A DNA stretch of 64,000 nt from RGDT01 sp964630925 (GTDB lineage: Bacteria > Planctomycetota > Planctomycetia > Gemmatales > Gemmataceae): positions 22,924 through 86,923 of the forward strand of contig CAZVZK010000023.1 of assembly GCA_964630925.1 (NCBI GenBank), given 5' to 3'. Under the pieces are notes generated by a model that saw only the letters and a program-made list of their open reading frames with translations, had not been told where the DNA came from and ran no database searches. Positions within the stretch are counted from its first letter, which is position 1, and every line of letters starts with the position of its first letter. Of this stretch, positions 55,936-64,000 are shown piece after piece. The position numbers and the translations under genes are program-made.

Positions 55936-57647
55936 GCGTCGATCAACACGCGCTGTTCGCCAGGCTGCGCTGGCGTCTGCTCGCCAACTCCTGGCGGGTC
56001 TTCCGCGGCGAGTCCATCGTCCGCCCGGCGACCATCCTCTTCTCGATCTTCCTCGTCTTCGCCTTCGTGTTCGCCGTCTCGTGGGGCGGGTTCCGCTTCA
56101 TCACCGAGATCGTCAAGGTGCCGGCGACGGGGCAGATCATCACCGTCCTCATCGGCCTGCTGTTCTTCACCCTCGGCGGGGCGCTCGTCTTCTCCACGGG
56201 CCTGATCCTGCACGGCAGCCTGTTCGGCTCGCCGGAGACGGCGTTCCTCCTGTCGCGGCCCGTGTCGGCGGACCACGTCTTCGCCTACAAATTCCACACG
56301 GCGATGGCGTTCTCGTCGTGGGCGTTCCTGCTGCTGGCCTGCCCGGTGCTGATCGCCTACGGGATGGCCTGCCACGCGCCGTGGTGGTTCTACGCGGTCA
56401 TGCCGCTGTTCTTCCTCGGCTTCCTCCTGCTGCCGGGGTCGCTCGGGGCGCTCCTCGCCCTGCTGGTCGTCAACTACATGCCGAACCGGCGCAAGACGAT
56501 CCTCGTCCTCAGCGTCGTGGCGGTCCTCGCCGGGCTCGGCTGGTGGCTGTGGGGGGTGATCGCCGAGGGCCGCGAGATGGCCGCTTCCACGGAGCCCGCC
56601 TCCGAGACCGCCGGTGCGATCCTCAACCGGGTGTCCTTCACCGCCGCCCTGGGCATGCCCAGCGCCTGGGTGGCGCGCGGGCTGAACGCGGCGGCGCGGG
56701 CCGACCTGCCCAACGCCGCGTGGTACCTCGCCGTGATCTGGGCCAACGGCGGCTTCGCGTATTTGGTGGTGACGTGGCTGGCCGGCCTGCTGTACCGGCG
56801 CGGCTACAACCGCGTGGCGACCGGCGGCGACCTGCGCCGCCGGCACGGCAACGCCCTGTTGGATCGGATGCTGGAATGGTGCCTGCCGTGGGTGAAGCCG
56901 ACGACGCGGCAGCTCGTGCTGAAGGACTTCCGGACGTTCCGGCGCGACCCGCAGCAGTGGGGGCAGGTCGTGCTGTTCCTCGCCCTGCTCGCCCTGTACT
57001 TCGGCAGCATGCGCAGCCGCTTCATCCACGGCATCAAGTGGCCGTGGCAGAACGGGCTGAGCCTGATGAACCTGTCGCTGATCGCACTCTTACTCTGCAC
57101 GTACACCGGGCGTTTCATCTACCCGATGCTGAGCCTGGAGGGGCGGAAGTTCTGGATCCTCGGCCTGCTGCCGGTGAGCCGCGACGACCTGCTGTGGGGG
57201 AAGTTCGGGTTCTCCGCCGTCGGCGGGCTGGCGCTGGCACTGCCGATGACGGTGCTGAGCGACCTGATGCTGGGGATGCCGTGGCACGCCATCCCCGTCC
57301 ACGCGGCGACGGTGGTCGTCCTGGCGCTGGGCCTGAGCGGGTTGAGCGTGGGGCTGGGGGCGTGCATGCCGGTGTTCAACGAGCCGGACCCGAGCAAGAT
57401 CGCGGTCGGCTTCGGCGGGACGGTGAACCTCGTCGTCGGGCTGGTGTATCTCCTGGCCGTGGTGACCCTGATGGCCGGGCCGTACCACCTGTTCCTGGCG
57501 AGGATGCCGTCGGGGGAGGCCACGGAGTCGCCGTGGCTGTGGCCTGTGTGCGGCGCGGCGCTGGCGTTGGGGGCGATCCTGGGGGCGGCGGCGACGTGGA
57601 TGCCGATGCGTGCCGGCGTCGTCGCGCTGCGCGAGACGGAGTTCTGA
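55932..57647 (+). CDS. ABC-2-type transporter permease
   Basis: 571 aa, GTG start 4 bp inside the preceding gene. Around twelve membrane segments: TILFSIFLVFAFVFAVSWGGF, IITVLIGLLFFTLGGALVF, WAFLLLACPVLIAYGMACH, FLGFLLLPGSLGALLALLVV, ILVLSVVAVLAGLGWWLWG and a second set after the cytoplasmic loop (LVLKDFRTFRRDPQQWGQVVLFLALLALYFG). Two half-transporter sets are fused in one chain, so one polypeptide per ABC dimer is likely. Translationally coupled to the ATPase; both form one exporter. Confidence 0.9.
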   Translation: MSVDQHALFARLRWRLLANSWRVFRGESIVRPATILFSIFLVFAFVFAVSWGGFRFITEIVKVPATGQIITVLIGLLFFTLGGALVFSTGLILHGSLFGSPETAFLLSRPVSADHVFAYKFHTAMAFSSWAFLLLACPVLIAYGMACHAPWWFYAVMPLFFLGFLLLPGSLGALLALLVVNYMPNRRKTILVLSVVAVLAGLGWWLWGVIAEGREMAASTEPASETAGAILNRVSFTAALGMPSAWVARGLNAAARADLPNAAWYLAVIWANGGFAYLVVTWLAGLLYRRGYNRVATGGDLRRRHGNALLDRMLEWCLPWVKPTTRQLVLKDFRTFRRDPQQWGQVVLFLALLALYFGSMRSRFIHGIKWPWQNGLSLMNLSLIALLLCTYTGRFIYPMLSLEGRKFWILGLLPVSRDDLLWGKFGFSAVGGLALALPMTVLSDLMLGMPWHAIPVHAATVVVLALGLSGLSVGLGACMPVFNEPDPSKIAVGFGGTVNLVVGLVYLLAVVTLMAGPYHLFLARMPSGEATESPWLWPVCGAALALGAILGAAATWMPMRAGVVALRETEF

Positions 57648-57663
57648 GCCGGGGAGTGCCGCG

Positions 57664-58131
57664 ATGGACATCATCCCGCTCGCGGAGAGGCCCGGCCTCG
57701 CCGCCACCCTGGCGGGGTGGCAATTCGCGGAGTGGGCGGGGCTGTACCCCGGCTGGACGCTCGCCGCGTGTCAGGGCGAGCTGGCGTCCCATTCCGAAGC
57801 CGACGGAATCCCCACGACCCTCGTCGGGGTGGACGAGGCCGGCACGCCTGTCGGGTCGGTCAGCCTGCTCCTCGCTGACCTGCCGGGGTACGAACACCTG
57901 TCGCCGTGGCTGGGGAGCCTGTACGTCCGCCCCGAGCGGCGCGGCGGCGGCGTGGGCGGCCACCTCCTCGACGCGGCTGTCATGGAAGCCCGGCGGCTGG
58001 GCGTCGAACGGCTCTACCTTTTCACCCCGGCCCACGCGGGGTATTACGCGGCCCGCGGCTGGTCGGAGATGGGGCCGGCGTCGGCGGGCGGCAAGCCCGT
58101 CACCCTGATGGCCCGGCTCACGTCGGGGTGA
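57664..58131 (+). CDS. GNAT-family N-acetyltransferase
   Basis: 155 aa from ATG 57664 with GGGGAG upstream. The GNAT core is clear: HLSPWLGSLYVRPERRGGGVGGHLLDAAVMEARRLGVERLYLFTPAHAGYYAARGWSEMG, with the acetyl-CoA-binding RRGGGVGG loop. Substrate unknown. It follows the permease by 16 bp, so it may belong to the same transcript. The last 14 bases overlap the convergent HEAT-like gene. Confidence 0.9.
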   Translation: MDIIPLAERPGLAATLAGWQFAEWAGLYPGWTLAACQGELASHSEADGIPTTLVGVDEAGTPVGSVSLLLADLPGYEHLSPWLGSLYVRPERRGGGVGGHLLDAAVMEARRLGVERLYLFTPAHAGYYAARGWSEMGPASAGGKPVTLMARLTSG

Positions 58132-58774
58132 CGACGCCCAGCTCCCGTTTCACCGACTCCCATTTCCCCGCCGCCCAGCCGGACAGGTGGCCGGCGGCGT
58201 AGGCCCGCTCGATCACGCCCGCCGCCTCCGCCGCCTTCAGCGTCTTCAGCCCGATGACGAGCCCCTCGTTCAGGTCGGCCTCGTTTTCGGCGGAGCGGCC
58301 GAGGCACTCGGCCAGGAGGGCGACGCATTCCGCCCTCGTCTCGGGGTGCGTCGTGCCGACCCGGCTGATGCCCTCGGCGACGGCCCAGCGGGAATTCGGG
58401 TCCAGCGACCCGTCTTGCAACGCGGCCGCCAGGGTCGGCAACGCGCCCGGCCCGATCATCTCGAAGACCTCCGGCATCTCCTCCAGCGTCCAGCCGGAGC
58501 CGGGGTCCGCCTCGGCCTCCTCGCGGAGGGCCTCGATCATCACCCCGCACGCCTCGACGGCCCGCAACTGAGCGAGGGCGCGCCAGGCGTGGATGGGGAT
58601 GTAGCCCGCCGGCCCCGGCTCGCCCCGGTAGAACGGGCGGCGGCGGACGGCCTCGATCAGCCCGGGGATGTCCCCCGGCCCGATGCCGGCGGCGAGGTAA
58701 TCGGGCCACGGCGCCTGCGGGTCAATCGCCCCCAACTTGAACAGGGCACGAGCCGTCTGCGGATAAAGCTTCAT
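58118..58774 (-). CDS. HEAT-like helical repeat protein
   Basis: 218 aa: an N-terminal segment (LYPQTARALFKLGAIDPQAPWPDYLAAGIGPGDIPGLIEAVRRRPFYRG) and helical repeats (AWRALAQLRAVEACGVMIEALREE; PGALPTLAAALQDGSLDPNSRWAVAEGISRVG; CVALLAECLGR). Resembles DUF1186-like/HEAT proteins of unknown role. Overlaps the acetyltransferase gene by 14 bp at the 3' ends. No signal peptide. Confidence 0.75.
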   Translation of the reverse strand: MKLYPQTARALFKLGAIDPQAPWPDYLAAGIGPGDIPGLIEAVRRRPFYRGEPGPAGYIPIHAWRALAQLRAVEACGVMIEALREEAEADPGSGWTLEEMPEVFEMIGPGALPTLAAALQDGSLDPNSRWAVAEGISRVGTTHPETRAECVALLAECLGRSAENEADLNEGLVIGLKTLKAAEAAGVIERAYAAGHLSGWAAGKWESVKRELGVVTPT

Positions 58775-59024
58775 CGCCGCCCTCCATCAGGATCCCAGAC
58801 CGATGCGGGCGGGGCCGTCGGTCCCTGGACGTGGTATCGCTCTCGCACTTGAACGTCCCGAGCAGCGTCCCGCGCGAGGCGGCGCCGAGCTGGGTGAACG
58901 ACGGTAAGACCTCCCTCGTGTGAAGGCGAAGTGATGAGCGGCCGAGGGGATGGCCGGCGGCCGACGATGTGGCTATCCCAAGGGGCGAGGGCAGGGGGCC
59001 GCCCGGACACGGCGGGGGTGCGGG
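58775..59024. other. Intergenic region between divergent genes
   Basis: About 250 bp between the HEAT-like gene and the methyltransferase. It likely holds both promoters; no hexamer pair is good enough to name, and no repeat or small gene is recognised. Confidence 0.5.
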
Positions 59025-59738
59025 ATGGAGTGGGACGCGGGCCTGTACGACGGGCGGCACGGGTTCGTGTGGCGGGAGGCCGAGGCGCTCCTGGCGTGGC
59101 TGACGCCGCGTGCGGGGGAGCGAGTGCTGGACCTCGGATGCGGGACGGGGCACCTGACGGCGCGGATCGCCGCGACGGGGGCGGAGGTGGTGGGGCTGGA
59201 CCCGTCGGCGGCCATGCTCGGGCGGGCGCGGCGCGAGCATCCGGGGCTGACGTTCGTGGAGGGGGACGCGCGGGATTTCGACCTCGGGGTATTCGACGCG
59301 GTGTTCTCCAACGCGGTGCTGCACTGGGTGCGGCCGCCGGAGGATGCGGCGCGGTGCGTGGCGCGGGCGTTGAAGCCGGGCGGGCGCTTCGTCGCGGAAT
59401 TCGGCGGGTCCGGGAACATCGTGGCGATCTGCGCGGCGGTGCGGCGTGCGGCGGAGGAGGCGGGCGTGGCGCCGCCGTTGCCGGACTGGTACTTCCCGAC
59501 GGCGACGGAGTATTCCGGGGTGCTGGAGGTTGCAGGGCTGCGGGTGGTGCGTGCGGAGCTGTTCGCGAGGCCGACGGCGCTGGAGGGGGAGGCCGGGCTG
59601 CGCGGGTGGCTGCGGCAGTTCGCGCCGGAGGCGGAGGCGTTGTCGGGGCGGGTGGAGGAGCTGGCGCGGGCGGAGCTGTGGCGTGAGGGGCGGTGGGTGG
59701 CGGACTACGTGCGGCTGCGGGTGGAGGCGCGGCGTTGA
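59025..59738 (+). CDS. Class I SAM-dependent methyltransferase
   Basis: 237 aa from ATG 59025 (the longer frame upstream is Gly/Arg-rich noise). SAM-binding motif I is VLDLGCGTGHLTARIA, followed by VVGLDPSAAMLGRARRE, GDARDFDLGVFDAVFSNAVLHWV and a C-terminal lid. Resembles trans-aconitate methyltransferase and BioC-like enzymes; substrate not assignable. It converges with the kinase gene 24 bp downstream. Confidence 0.88.
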   Translation: MEWDAGLYDGRHGFVWREAEALLAWLTPRAGERVLDLGCGTGHLTARIAATGAEVVGLDPSAAMLGRARREHPGLTFVEGDARDFDLGVFDAVFSNAVLHWVRPPEDAARCVARALKPGGRFVAEFGGSGNIVAICAAVRRAAEEAGVAPPLPDWYFPTATEYSGVLEVAGLRVVRAELFARPTALEGEAGLRGWLRQFAPEAEALSGRVEELARAELWREGRWVADYVRLRVEARR

Positions 59739-59762
59739 AGAGCCTCGCCTCCGATGACGCGC

Positions 59763-62330
59763 TCAAACCTCATCCGGCACGATCTGCTGGTCGCCGAGGG
59801 CCGCCAGCGCCCCGTACAGGGCGAGGCCGGCGATGAGCAGGGCCGTCAGCCAGTTGGTGGCGACGAGCCACCGCGGCGGCTCCAGGGTCAGCGGCATGGT
59901 GGCCGTGAGGTAACCCGTGAACGCCGCGGCCACCAGGGCCAGGACGCCGAGGCGGATCAGGACCAGGTAGATGGCGAGCAAGACCAGGGCGGTCCCGACC
60001 CAGAGCACGGCCGAGGACGCCTGCATGCCGAGGAAGCCGGTCGTTGTGGGGTACACGTTCAGGGCGACCATCGCCCCCACCGCCAGCCATTCGCGGCGGA
60101 AGGCCTGAACCATCAAGAGCAACAGGACCGCCGCCAGGAAGGTGCCCATGAGCGCCGTGGCGAGGACGACGAGCGGCCAGCCGGGGCCGACATCCGGGCC
60201 GGGGATCGTCATCCCTCCGACCCACTCGAGGTACCACGACTCGTTGCCCCGCCAGGTGTCCACCAGCGCCATCCCCTTGGACAGCCCGTTGATGACCAGG
60301 CCCGAGAGCACCCCCATCAGGAGGTCGCGGCCCACAAGGGGGTCGCGGTAGCGCCCGGCCAGGAGGCGGTTCCACGCGCTGAGACGCTCGGGCCACCGCT
60401 GGCGGAAGTAGGGCTCCAGGGCCAGATACGCCACCATCAGGATCGTCACCCAGAAGGTCGTGATCCCCAGGATCACGACGACCATGCCGCGTACGGCGGG
60501 CAGCGTCCAGACGAAGAACGTGTTGAGCAGCCAGCCGCCCAGAACGCAGGCCACGTACAGGACACCCAGCCGGACGGCCCCCTGGCCGTCGGCCCGGCCG
60601 AGGGCCAGATTGCGTCTCGCCAGGAACGCCCCACCGAGAACAACCAACCCCAGGACGGCCGCTCCCACCCCCGTCATCGAATCGGTGAGACGGGAGTGCC
60701 AGCTCGACGTGATCCGGTCTCGTCGCCCTGGGGGCTCGCCCTCCACGGCGCGGACGACGAGGTACACCGCCCGGCCGTTGCACGCGGCCGCCTCGACGCG
60801 CACGCCCTCGCCGTCCTTCTCGACCCACGCCCTCCGCTCGTCGGCGAAGACGGGGGGCGGCAGTTGTGGGGCCTCCACCGCGGCGAACGCATGTCGGTCC
60901 AGGCCCGCCGTGGCGAACAGCGCCTTCTCCCAGTCATCGCCCTTCACGGCGGCCCAACCGCTGCTCGCGACTCGCAGCTCCAGGAGCCGGCCCGACGTGT
61001 CGAGGACGACGCACGCCATGCCCGGCACGAGGGGCGGCGGGTCGGCCGGGCTGAGCCTGTAGAACGGGTTGAGCGGCTCGGGGCTATCGCGGTACCAGAA
61101 ATACAGCGCGGGCGAGCGGCCCCGCGCGAGGTCGCCCCAGGGGCGCGGGCCGGCCCGCTTCTGGATGTCCTGGATGAGGTCGAGGTCGAACGCCAGCCCC
61201 GAAGCGACGTGTGCCCCGCTCGACTCGTGCCCCAGCCGTTTCAGGATCGCCCGCGCGTCCCCCGCCAGCACCTCCGGCGACTTCTCCAGCGGCGCCTGAT
61301 GCCAGAGCATCACGCGCGGGGCCAGCCAGGCGTGCAGCGCCAGCAGCAGGAGCGCCGCCGCCAGCAGCCCCAGGGCGACGGCCGGCCGGAGCTGGCCGGA
61401 GCCTTCGGCCTCCTGCGTCTCGCGCGGCGACAGGGGCGGCAGCCCTTGCTTGGCCTCCAGGGCGGAGGCGGGCCGGCGGGCCGGGCTGATCTCCAGGCAG
61501 GCGAGGATCACCCGGTCCAGGGCGGGGTCGATGCCGGGCACCTGGCGCGAGGGGGGCGTCGGCGCGGGGCCGGCGTGTTGCCGGGCCAGCTCCTCGGGCT
61601 TGCGTCCGGGGAAGGGCCGGCGGCCCGTCGCCAGCTCGTACAGCACCAGGCCCAGCGAGAACAGGTCGCCCCTGGCCGAGACCTCCCCGCCGACGAGCTG
61701 CTCGGGGGCCATGTAGGTGACGGTCCCGGCCCGGCGGACATTCTCGTGGGCCTCGTCGGCGAGGGCGGCCAGGCCGAAGTCCACGAGGCGGACCTTGCGC
61801 TTGCGGTCGAGGAGGATGTTGGCCGGCTTGAGGTCGCGGTGCAGCAGGCCCTGCCCGTGCAGCGCCGCCAGGGCGTCGCACAGCTGAGCCGCGAAGGCCA
61901 CCACGCTCTCGGGGGGGAGCCGCCCCACGCGCTGCAGCGAGGCGGCGAGGTCCTCGCCGTCGATGTACTCCATCGTGAGGAACGGCCGGCCGGCGTCCTC
62001 CCCGATGTCGTGGACGCGGCAGACGTTGGGGTGCGACACCTGACGCGCCCGCGCCACCTCCTCGCGCAGCCGTGCGATCCAGGCCGGGTCGGCGGCGCGA
62101 GCCTCGGGGAGGAACTTCAGGGCGACGGCCTGGTCGAGCGTCTCGTCCTCGGCCCGGTAGACCTCGCCCATGCCGCCCTTGCCGAGCAGCGCCACGATGC
62201 GGTATCGCCCGGCCACCACCTCGCCGGCGCGGAACCGGCCCGGCCCCGAGCGTTCGGCGAAAGGCGTGGTATGCACCTGCTGGCTGGCCGGGTCGTGCTG
62301 GGGGGACGGGGCGTCCGGCGGGGCGGGCAT
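59763..62330 (-). CDS. Ser/Thr kinase with polytopic membrane C-terminus
   Basis: 855 aa from ATG 62330. Kinase (about 45-310) with GKGGMGEVYRA, HRDLKPANILL, VDFGLAAL and YMAPEQL. A first membrane segment (about 330-352) precedes an extracytoplasmic region (about 360-555) with a YFWYRDSPEPLNPFYR motif. Then eight or so membrane segments (about 560-850), including EPYFRQRWPERLSAWNRLLAGRYRDPLVGRDLLMG, a motif shared with acidobacterial and planctomycete kinases of this class. It differs from the other three kinases here in having a multi-pass end. Transcribed alone, divergent from the Uma2 gene. Confidence 0.9.
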   Translation of the reverse strand: MPAPPDAPSPQHDPASQQVHTTPFAERSGPGRFRAGEVVAGRYRIVALLGKGGMGEVYRAEDETLDQAVALKFLPEARAADPAWIARLREEVARARQVSHPNVCRVHDIGEDAGRPFLTMEYIDGEDLAASLQRVGRLPPESVVAFAAQLCDALAALHGQGLLHRDLKPANILLDRKRKVRLVDFGLAALADEAHENVRRAGTVTYMAPEQLVGGEVSARGDLFSLGLVLYELATGRRPFPGRKPEELARQHAGPAPTPPSRQVPGIDPALDRVILACLEISPARRPASALEAKQGLPPLSPRETQEAEGSGQLRPAVALGLLAAALLLLALHAWLAPRVMLWHQAPLEKSPEVLAGDARAILKRLGHESSGAHVASGLAFDLDLIQDIQKRAGPRPWGDLARGRSPALYFWYRDSPEPLNPFYRLSPADPPPLVPGMACVVLDTSGRLLELRVASSGWAAVKGDDWEKALFATAGLDRHAFAAVEAPQLPPPVFADERRAWVEKDGEGVRVEAAACNGRAVYLVVRAVEGEPPGRRDRITSSWHSRLTDSMTGVGAAVLGLVVLGGAFLARRNLALGRADGQGAVRLGVLYVACVLGGWLLNTFFVWTLPAVRGMVVVILGITTFWVTILMVAYLALEPYFRQRWPERLSAWNRLLAGRYRDPLVGRDLLMGVLSGLVINGLSKGMALVDTWRGNESWYLEWVGGMTIPGPDVGPGWPLVVLATALMGTFLAAVLLLLMVQAFRREWLAVGAMVALNVYPTTTGFLGMQASSAVLWVGTALVLLAIYLVLIRLGVLALVAAAFTGYLTATMPLTLEPPRWLVATNWLTALLIAGLALYGALAALGDQQIVPDEV

Positions 62331-62444
62331 GGATCGATCCGTGGGTGAGGGGAGGCCGGAGTGACGGGGAGATTGTACGAGGAGTGGGCTTCCCCGCCGC
62401 TCCTGGCGGGTGTTATCCTGTGGCGAACGCAGGAGGATCACGCC

Positions 62445-63035
62445 ATGTCCGCGATCATCTCGCCACCGATGGCGACGCCCGCGCCGGCCCCCGCGCCCCC
62501 GCCGGAACGGCTGACCGTCGAGGAGTTCGCCGTCCGATACGCGGGCCAGCGCGTCGAGCTGATCGACGGCGTCGTGAAGGAGATCCCCATGCCCGGCGTC
62601 GAACACGGCGTGATCGTTCAGAACCTCGCTGCACCCCTCTGGCTTCATGTCCGCAAGGCCGGGATCGGACGCATCGCGAGCAACGACTCCTGGGTACCGG
62701 TCGCCACGGAGAAGGCGCGTGGCGGCGATGTGCTGTACTTCAGTTACGAACGTCTCCCCAAGGACCAGCCCCTGCCGAAGGGCACGCACCCCCAGGCCCC
62801 CGAGATGGTGGGCGAAGTGAAGTCGCCGTCGGATCGTTGGGGCGACCTGTTCATCAAGGTGGGGGAATACCTGAAGGCCGGCGTCCTCGTGATCCTCATC
62901 GTCGATCCGGTGACGCGCACCGTCAGCGTCTACCGCGAGGGGCCGCGCCAGCACATCTTCGAGGAGGCCGACACCCTCATCATCCCCGACATCCTCCCCG
63001 GCTTCTCCATCCCCGTCGCCGAGATCCTGACATGA
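62445..63035 (+). CDS. Uma2-family putative endonuclease (DUF820)
   Basis: 196 aa from ATG 62445 with AGGAGGATCACGCC upstream. Typical Uma2 order: Pro-rich start, LTVEEFAVRYAGQRVELIDGVVKEIPMPGVEHGVIVQNLAAPL, DVLYFSYERLP, and the PD-(D/E)xK-like PEMVGEVKSPSDRWGDLFIKVGEYLKAGVLVILIVDP. The acidic Glu and following Lys fit the nuclease site. Family function is uncertain despite abundance in Planctomycetes and Cyanobacteria. Confidence 0.9.
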   Translation: MSAIISPPMATPAPAPAPPPERLTVEEFAVRYAGQRVELIDGVVKEIPMPGVEHGVIVQNLAAPLWLHVRKAGIGRIASNDSWVPVATEKARGGDVLYFSYERLPKDQPLPKGTHPQAPEMVGEVKSPSDRWGDLFIKVGEYLKAGVLVILIVDPVTRTVSVYREGPRQHIFEEADTLIIPDILPGFSIPVAEILT

Positions 63036-63049
63036 CGGAGGTACCCGGC

Positions 63050-63880
63050 ATGGATCGCAAAGAGGCGTTCCTCCGCTCGGCCCTAATCGCGCCCGACGAG
63101 CGGCCCCTGCTCCTCGCGGCCGCCGCCGCGCCGGCGGGCGACCCCACGGCCCTCATTTACGCCGACTGGCTGGAGGAGCACGGCGGCCCCGAGGCGACGG
63201 CCCGCGCCGAGTTGCTGCGGGCCCGCCACAAGTTGGCGACCTCCAAGTGGAGGAAGCGGCTGCGTACGCGGGTGGAGAAGTTACGTGCCGAGGCCGCCCC
63301 GGCGTGGCTCTCAATTATCGGCGACATCAGGGAGCGGCTGCTTGAGAGGTGGCGTGAGATCGCAGCGAGGCTGATCGCCGAATACCCCTACGCCCGCCCT
63401 GATGCAGTCGAGGCCTTCACCGTGACGGCCGATCAGGGCCTACTCGCTGTCCGTTACGACGCCAAGAAGCACGATTGGCAGTGCCAGGACGGGTTCCCGC
63501 TGTTGACGGGGCGCGAGGTGGCGCCGGTCCTGCCGGAGCTACGGATGGTGGGCAACGGCGGAGCCGGGAACGGCGTCCGGGGGTGTCTGGATCGATGACC
63601 TCCTCAAGGGGCCAGACTTCCTCAATCTGGAGGTGTTCGAGCTGGAGCGGGAGTGCGAGGACGGCAGGCCCTGGATCGGCGGCCTTTATGGTGAGCGCGG
63701 GGGTGCTGAGTCGCTTCCTGGCGAAGGCCACGGCGCTCCGCGTGCTGATCTCGCCCTCCGCCCCGGACGCCTCGTTCTTCGGCGTGGGCGAGCGACCTGT
63801 CGAGCAGCTTCACATCATCTCCGGGCGGGAGCATCAGGGATTCATCCGGAATCTTGCAGAGTCGTCCTGCTTCACCAAGC
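63050..63880 (+). pseudogene. TIGR02996 repeat-companion / LRR-like protein with two frameshifts
   Basis: An intact first part (182 codons from ATG 63050, GGAGG upstream) has the TIGR02996 signature near residues 17-60 (DERPLLLAAAAAPAGDPTALIYADWLEEHGG..ARAELLRARHKL). Near the GGGGG run at about 63580 the reading continues in the next frame (DDLLKGPDFLNLEVFELE), and near 63680 in the third frame (VSAGVLSRFLAKATALRVLISPS..REHQGFIRNLAESSCF), all family-like. The 3' end is lost in a MITE at 63882. Two +1-type shifts plus the MITE make it non-functional, unless one is a sequencing error. Confidence 0.8.
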
Positions 63881-63881
63881 G

Positions 63882-64000
63882 TAACCGACCAGGCGGGTGT
63901 GGGAATGAGACGGGAGGAGACAGGTGGGATGGCCGGGGTCGGGCCATTGCATTGCATTGCACCCCCCCAGGCACCCCCCTGCTCCGAAAATTTCGCGTTC
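63882..64000 (-). mobile_element. MITE copy C (cut by the window edge)
   Basis: Begins TAACCGACCAGG, then GTGTGGGAATGAGACGGG, and continues through GCATTGCATTGCACCCCCCC to ACCCCCCTG, in step with copy B (42418 onward). Same orientation as copy B. The right half lies outside the window. It terminates the frameshifted TIGR02996 gene. Confidence 0.85.

Overview
The window is a high-GC bacterial chromosome segment that most resembles the Planctomycetes, family Gemmataceae. The support is the protein content: a TIGR02999-type ECF sigma factor beside Hanks-type kinases, a DUF1559 prepilin-like domain, a TIGR03067 domain, a TIGR02996 repeat-companion protein, a Gemmataceae-type protein with an LRLFACACCRR motif, DUF1080, FGE-sulfatase and CHAT domains, and many WD40/HEAT proteins with signal peptides. 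There is no rRNA, tRNA, CRISPR array or recognisable prophage. Genus level cannot be fixed from the sequence alone.

Layout. 1-2303 is a secreted propeller protein (minus strand, C-terminus outside the window). 2710-6945 is a purH locus in which the first 329 bp of purH are present twice, with three cargo genes between a dead 5' copy and the intact gene. 7010-10343 holds a STAS protein with a coupled small gene, an alpha/beta hydrolase broken by one in-frame TGA, and a HEAT protein. 10448-21391 carries two POT transporters, an ECF sigma factor and two very large paralogous membrane kinases, one fused to DUF1080, FGE-sulfatase and beta-helix modules, the other to TIGR03067 and DUF1559. 21466-24311 is metabolic (DUF4432 epimerase, PfpI, Rid). 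24373-30175 is a TPR-CHAT protease plus WD40 kinase operon.

30226-32304 is a protein-arginine-phosphorylation operon (two McsA-like proteins and McsB) behind a clear sigma70 promoter. Directly after mcsB comes an accessory island (32.3-36.0 kb) with an IS66-family insertion sequence (exact 8-bp target duplication), small unknown proteins, a PIN toxin-antitoxin pair and a second, broken copy of the mcsB 3' end. 36032-39278 holds a large WD40 protein and a small secreted protein. 39284-42637 (queA, a GH2-like fragment and a YiiX-like hydrolase) is bracketed by two inverted copies of a ~220-bp MITE, one of which is interrupted by another 149-bp MITE. Beyond it lie gluQ, esterases, a VOC protein and archease. 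46555-47744 has no convincing gene but has a promoter-like sequence, hairpins and a perfect rho-independent terminator, so it may encode a structured RNA.

47745-58774 holds an anti-sigma-like HEAT protein, a PD40 protein, a 1044-aa BNR/sortilin-like propeller, an ABC exporter pair, an acetyltransferase and a HEAT-like protein. 59025-63035 holds a methyltransferase, a fourth kinase with a polytopic C-terminus and a Uma2 nuclease. The window ends in a twice-frameshifted TIGR02996 gene that runs into a third copy of the MITE.

Themes. There are four Hanks kinases with four different sensor halves. Miniature transposable elements are abundant. In three places (purH, mcsB, gluQ) a fragment of a core gene has been duplicated next to accessory DNA, which suggests a recurring insertion or duplication process worth following up.
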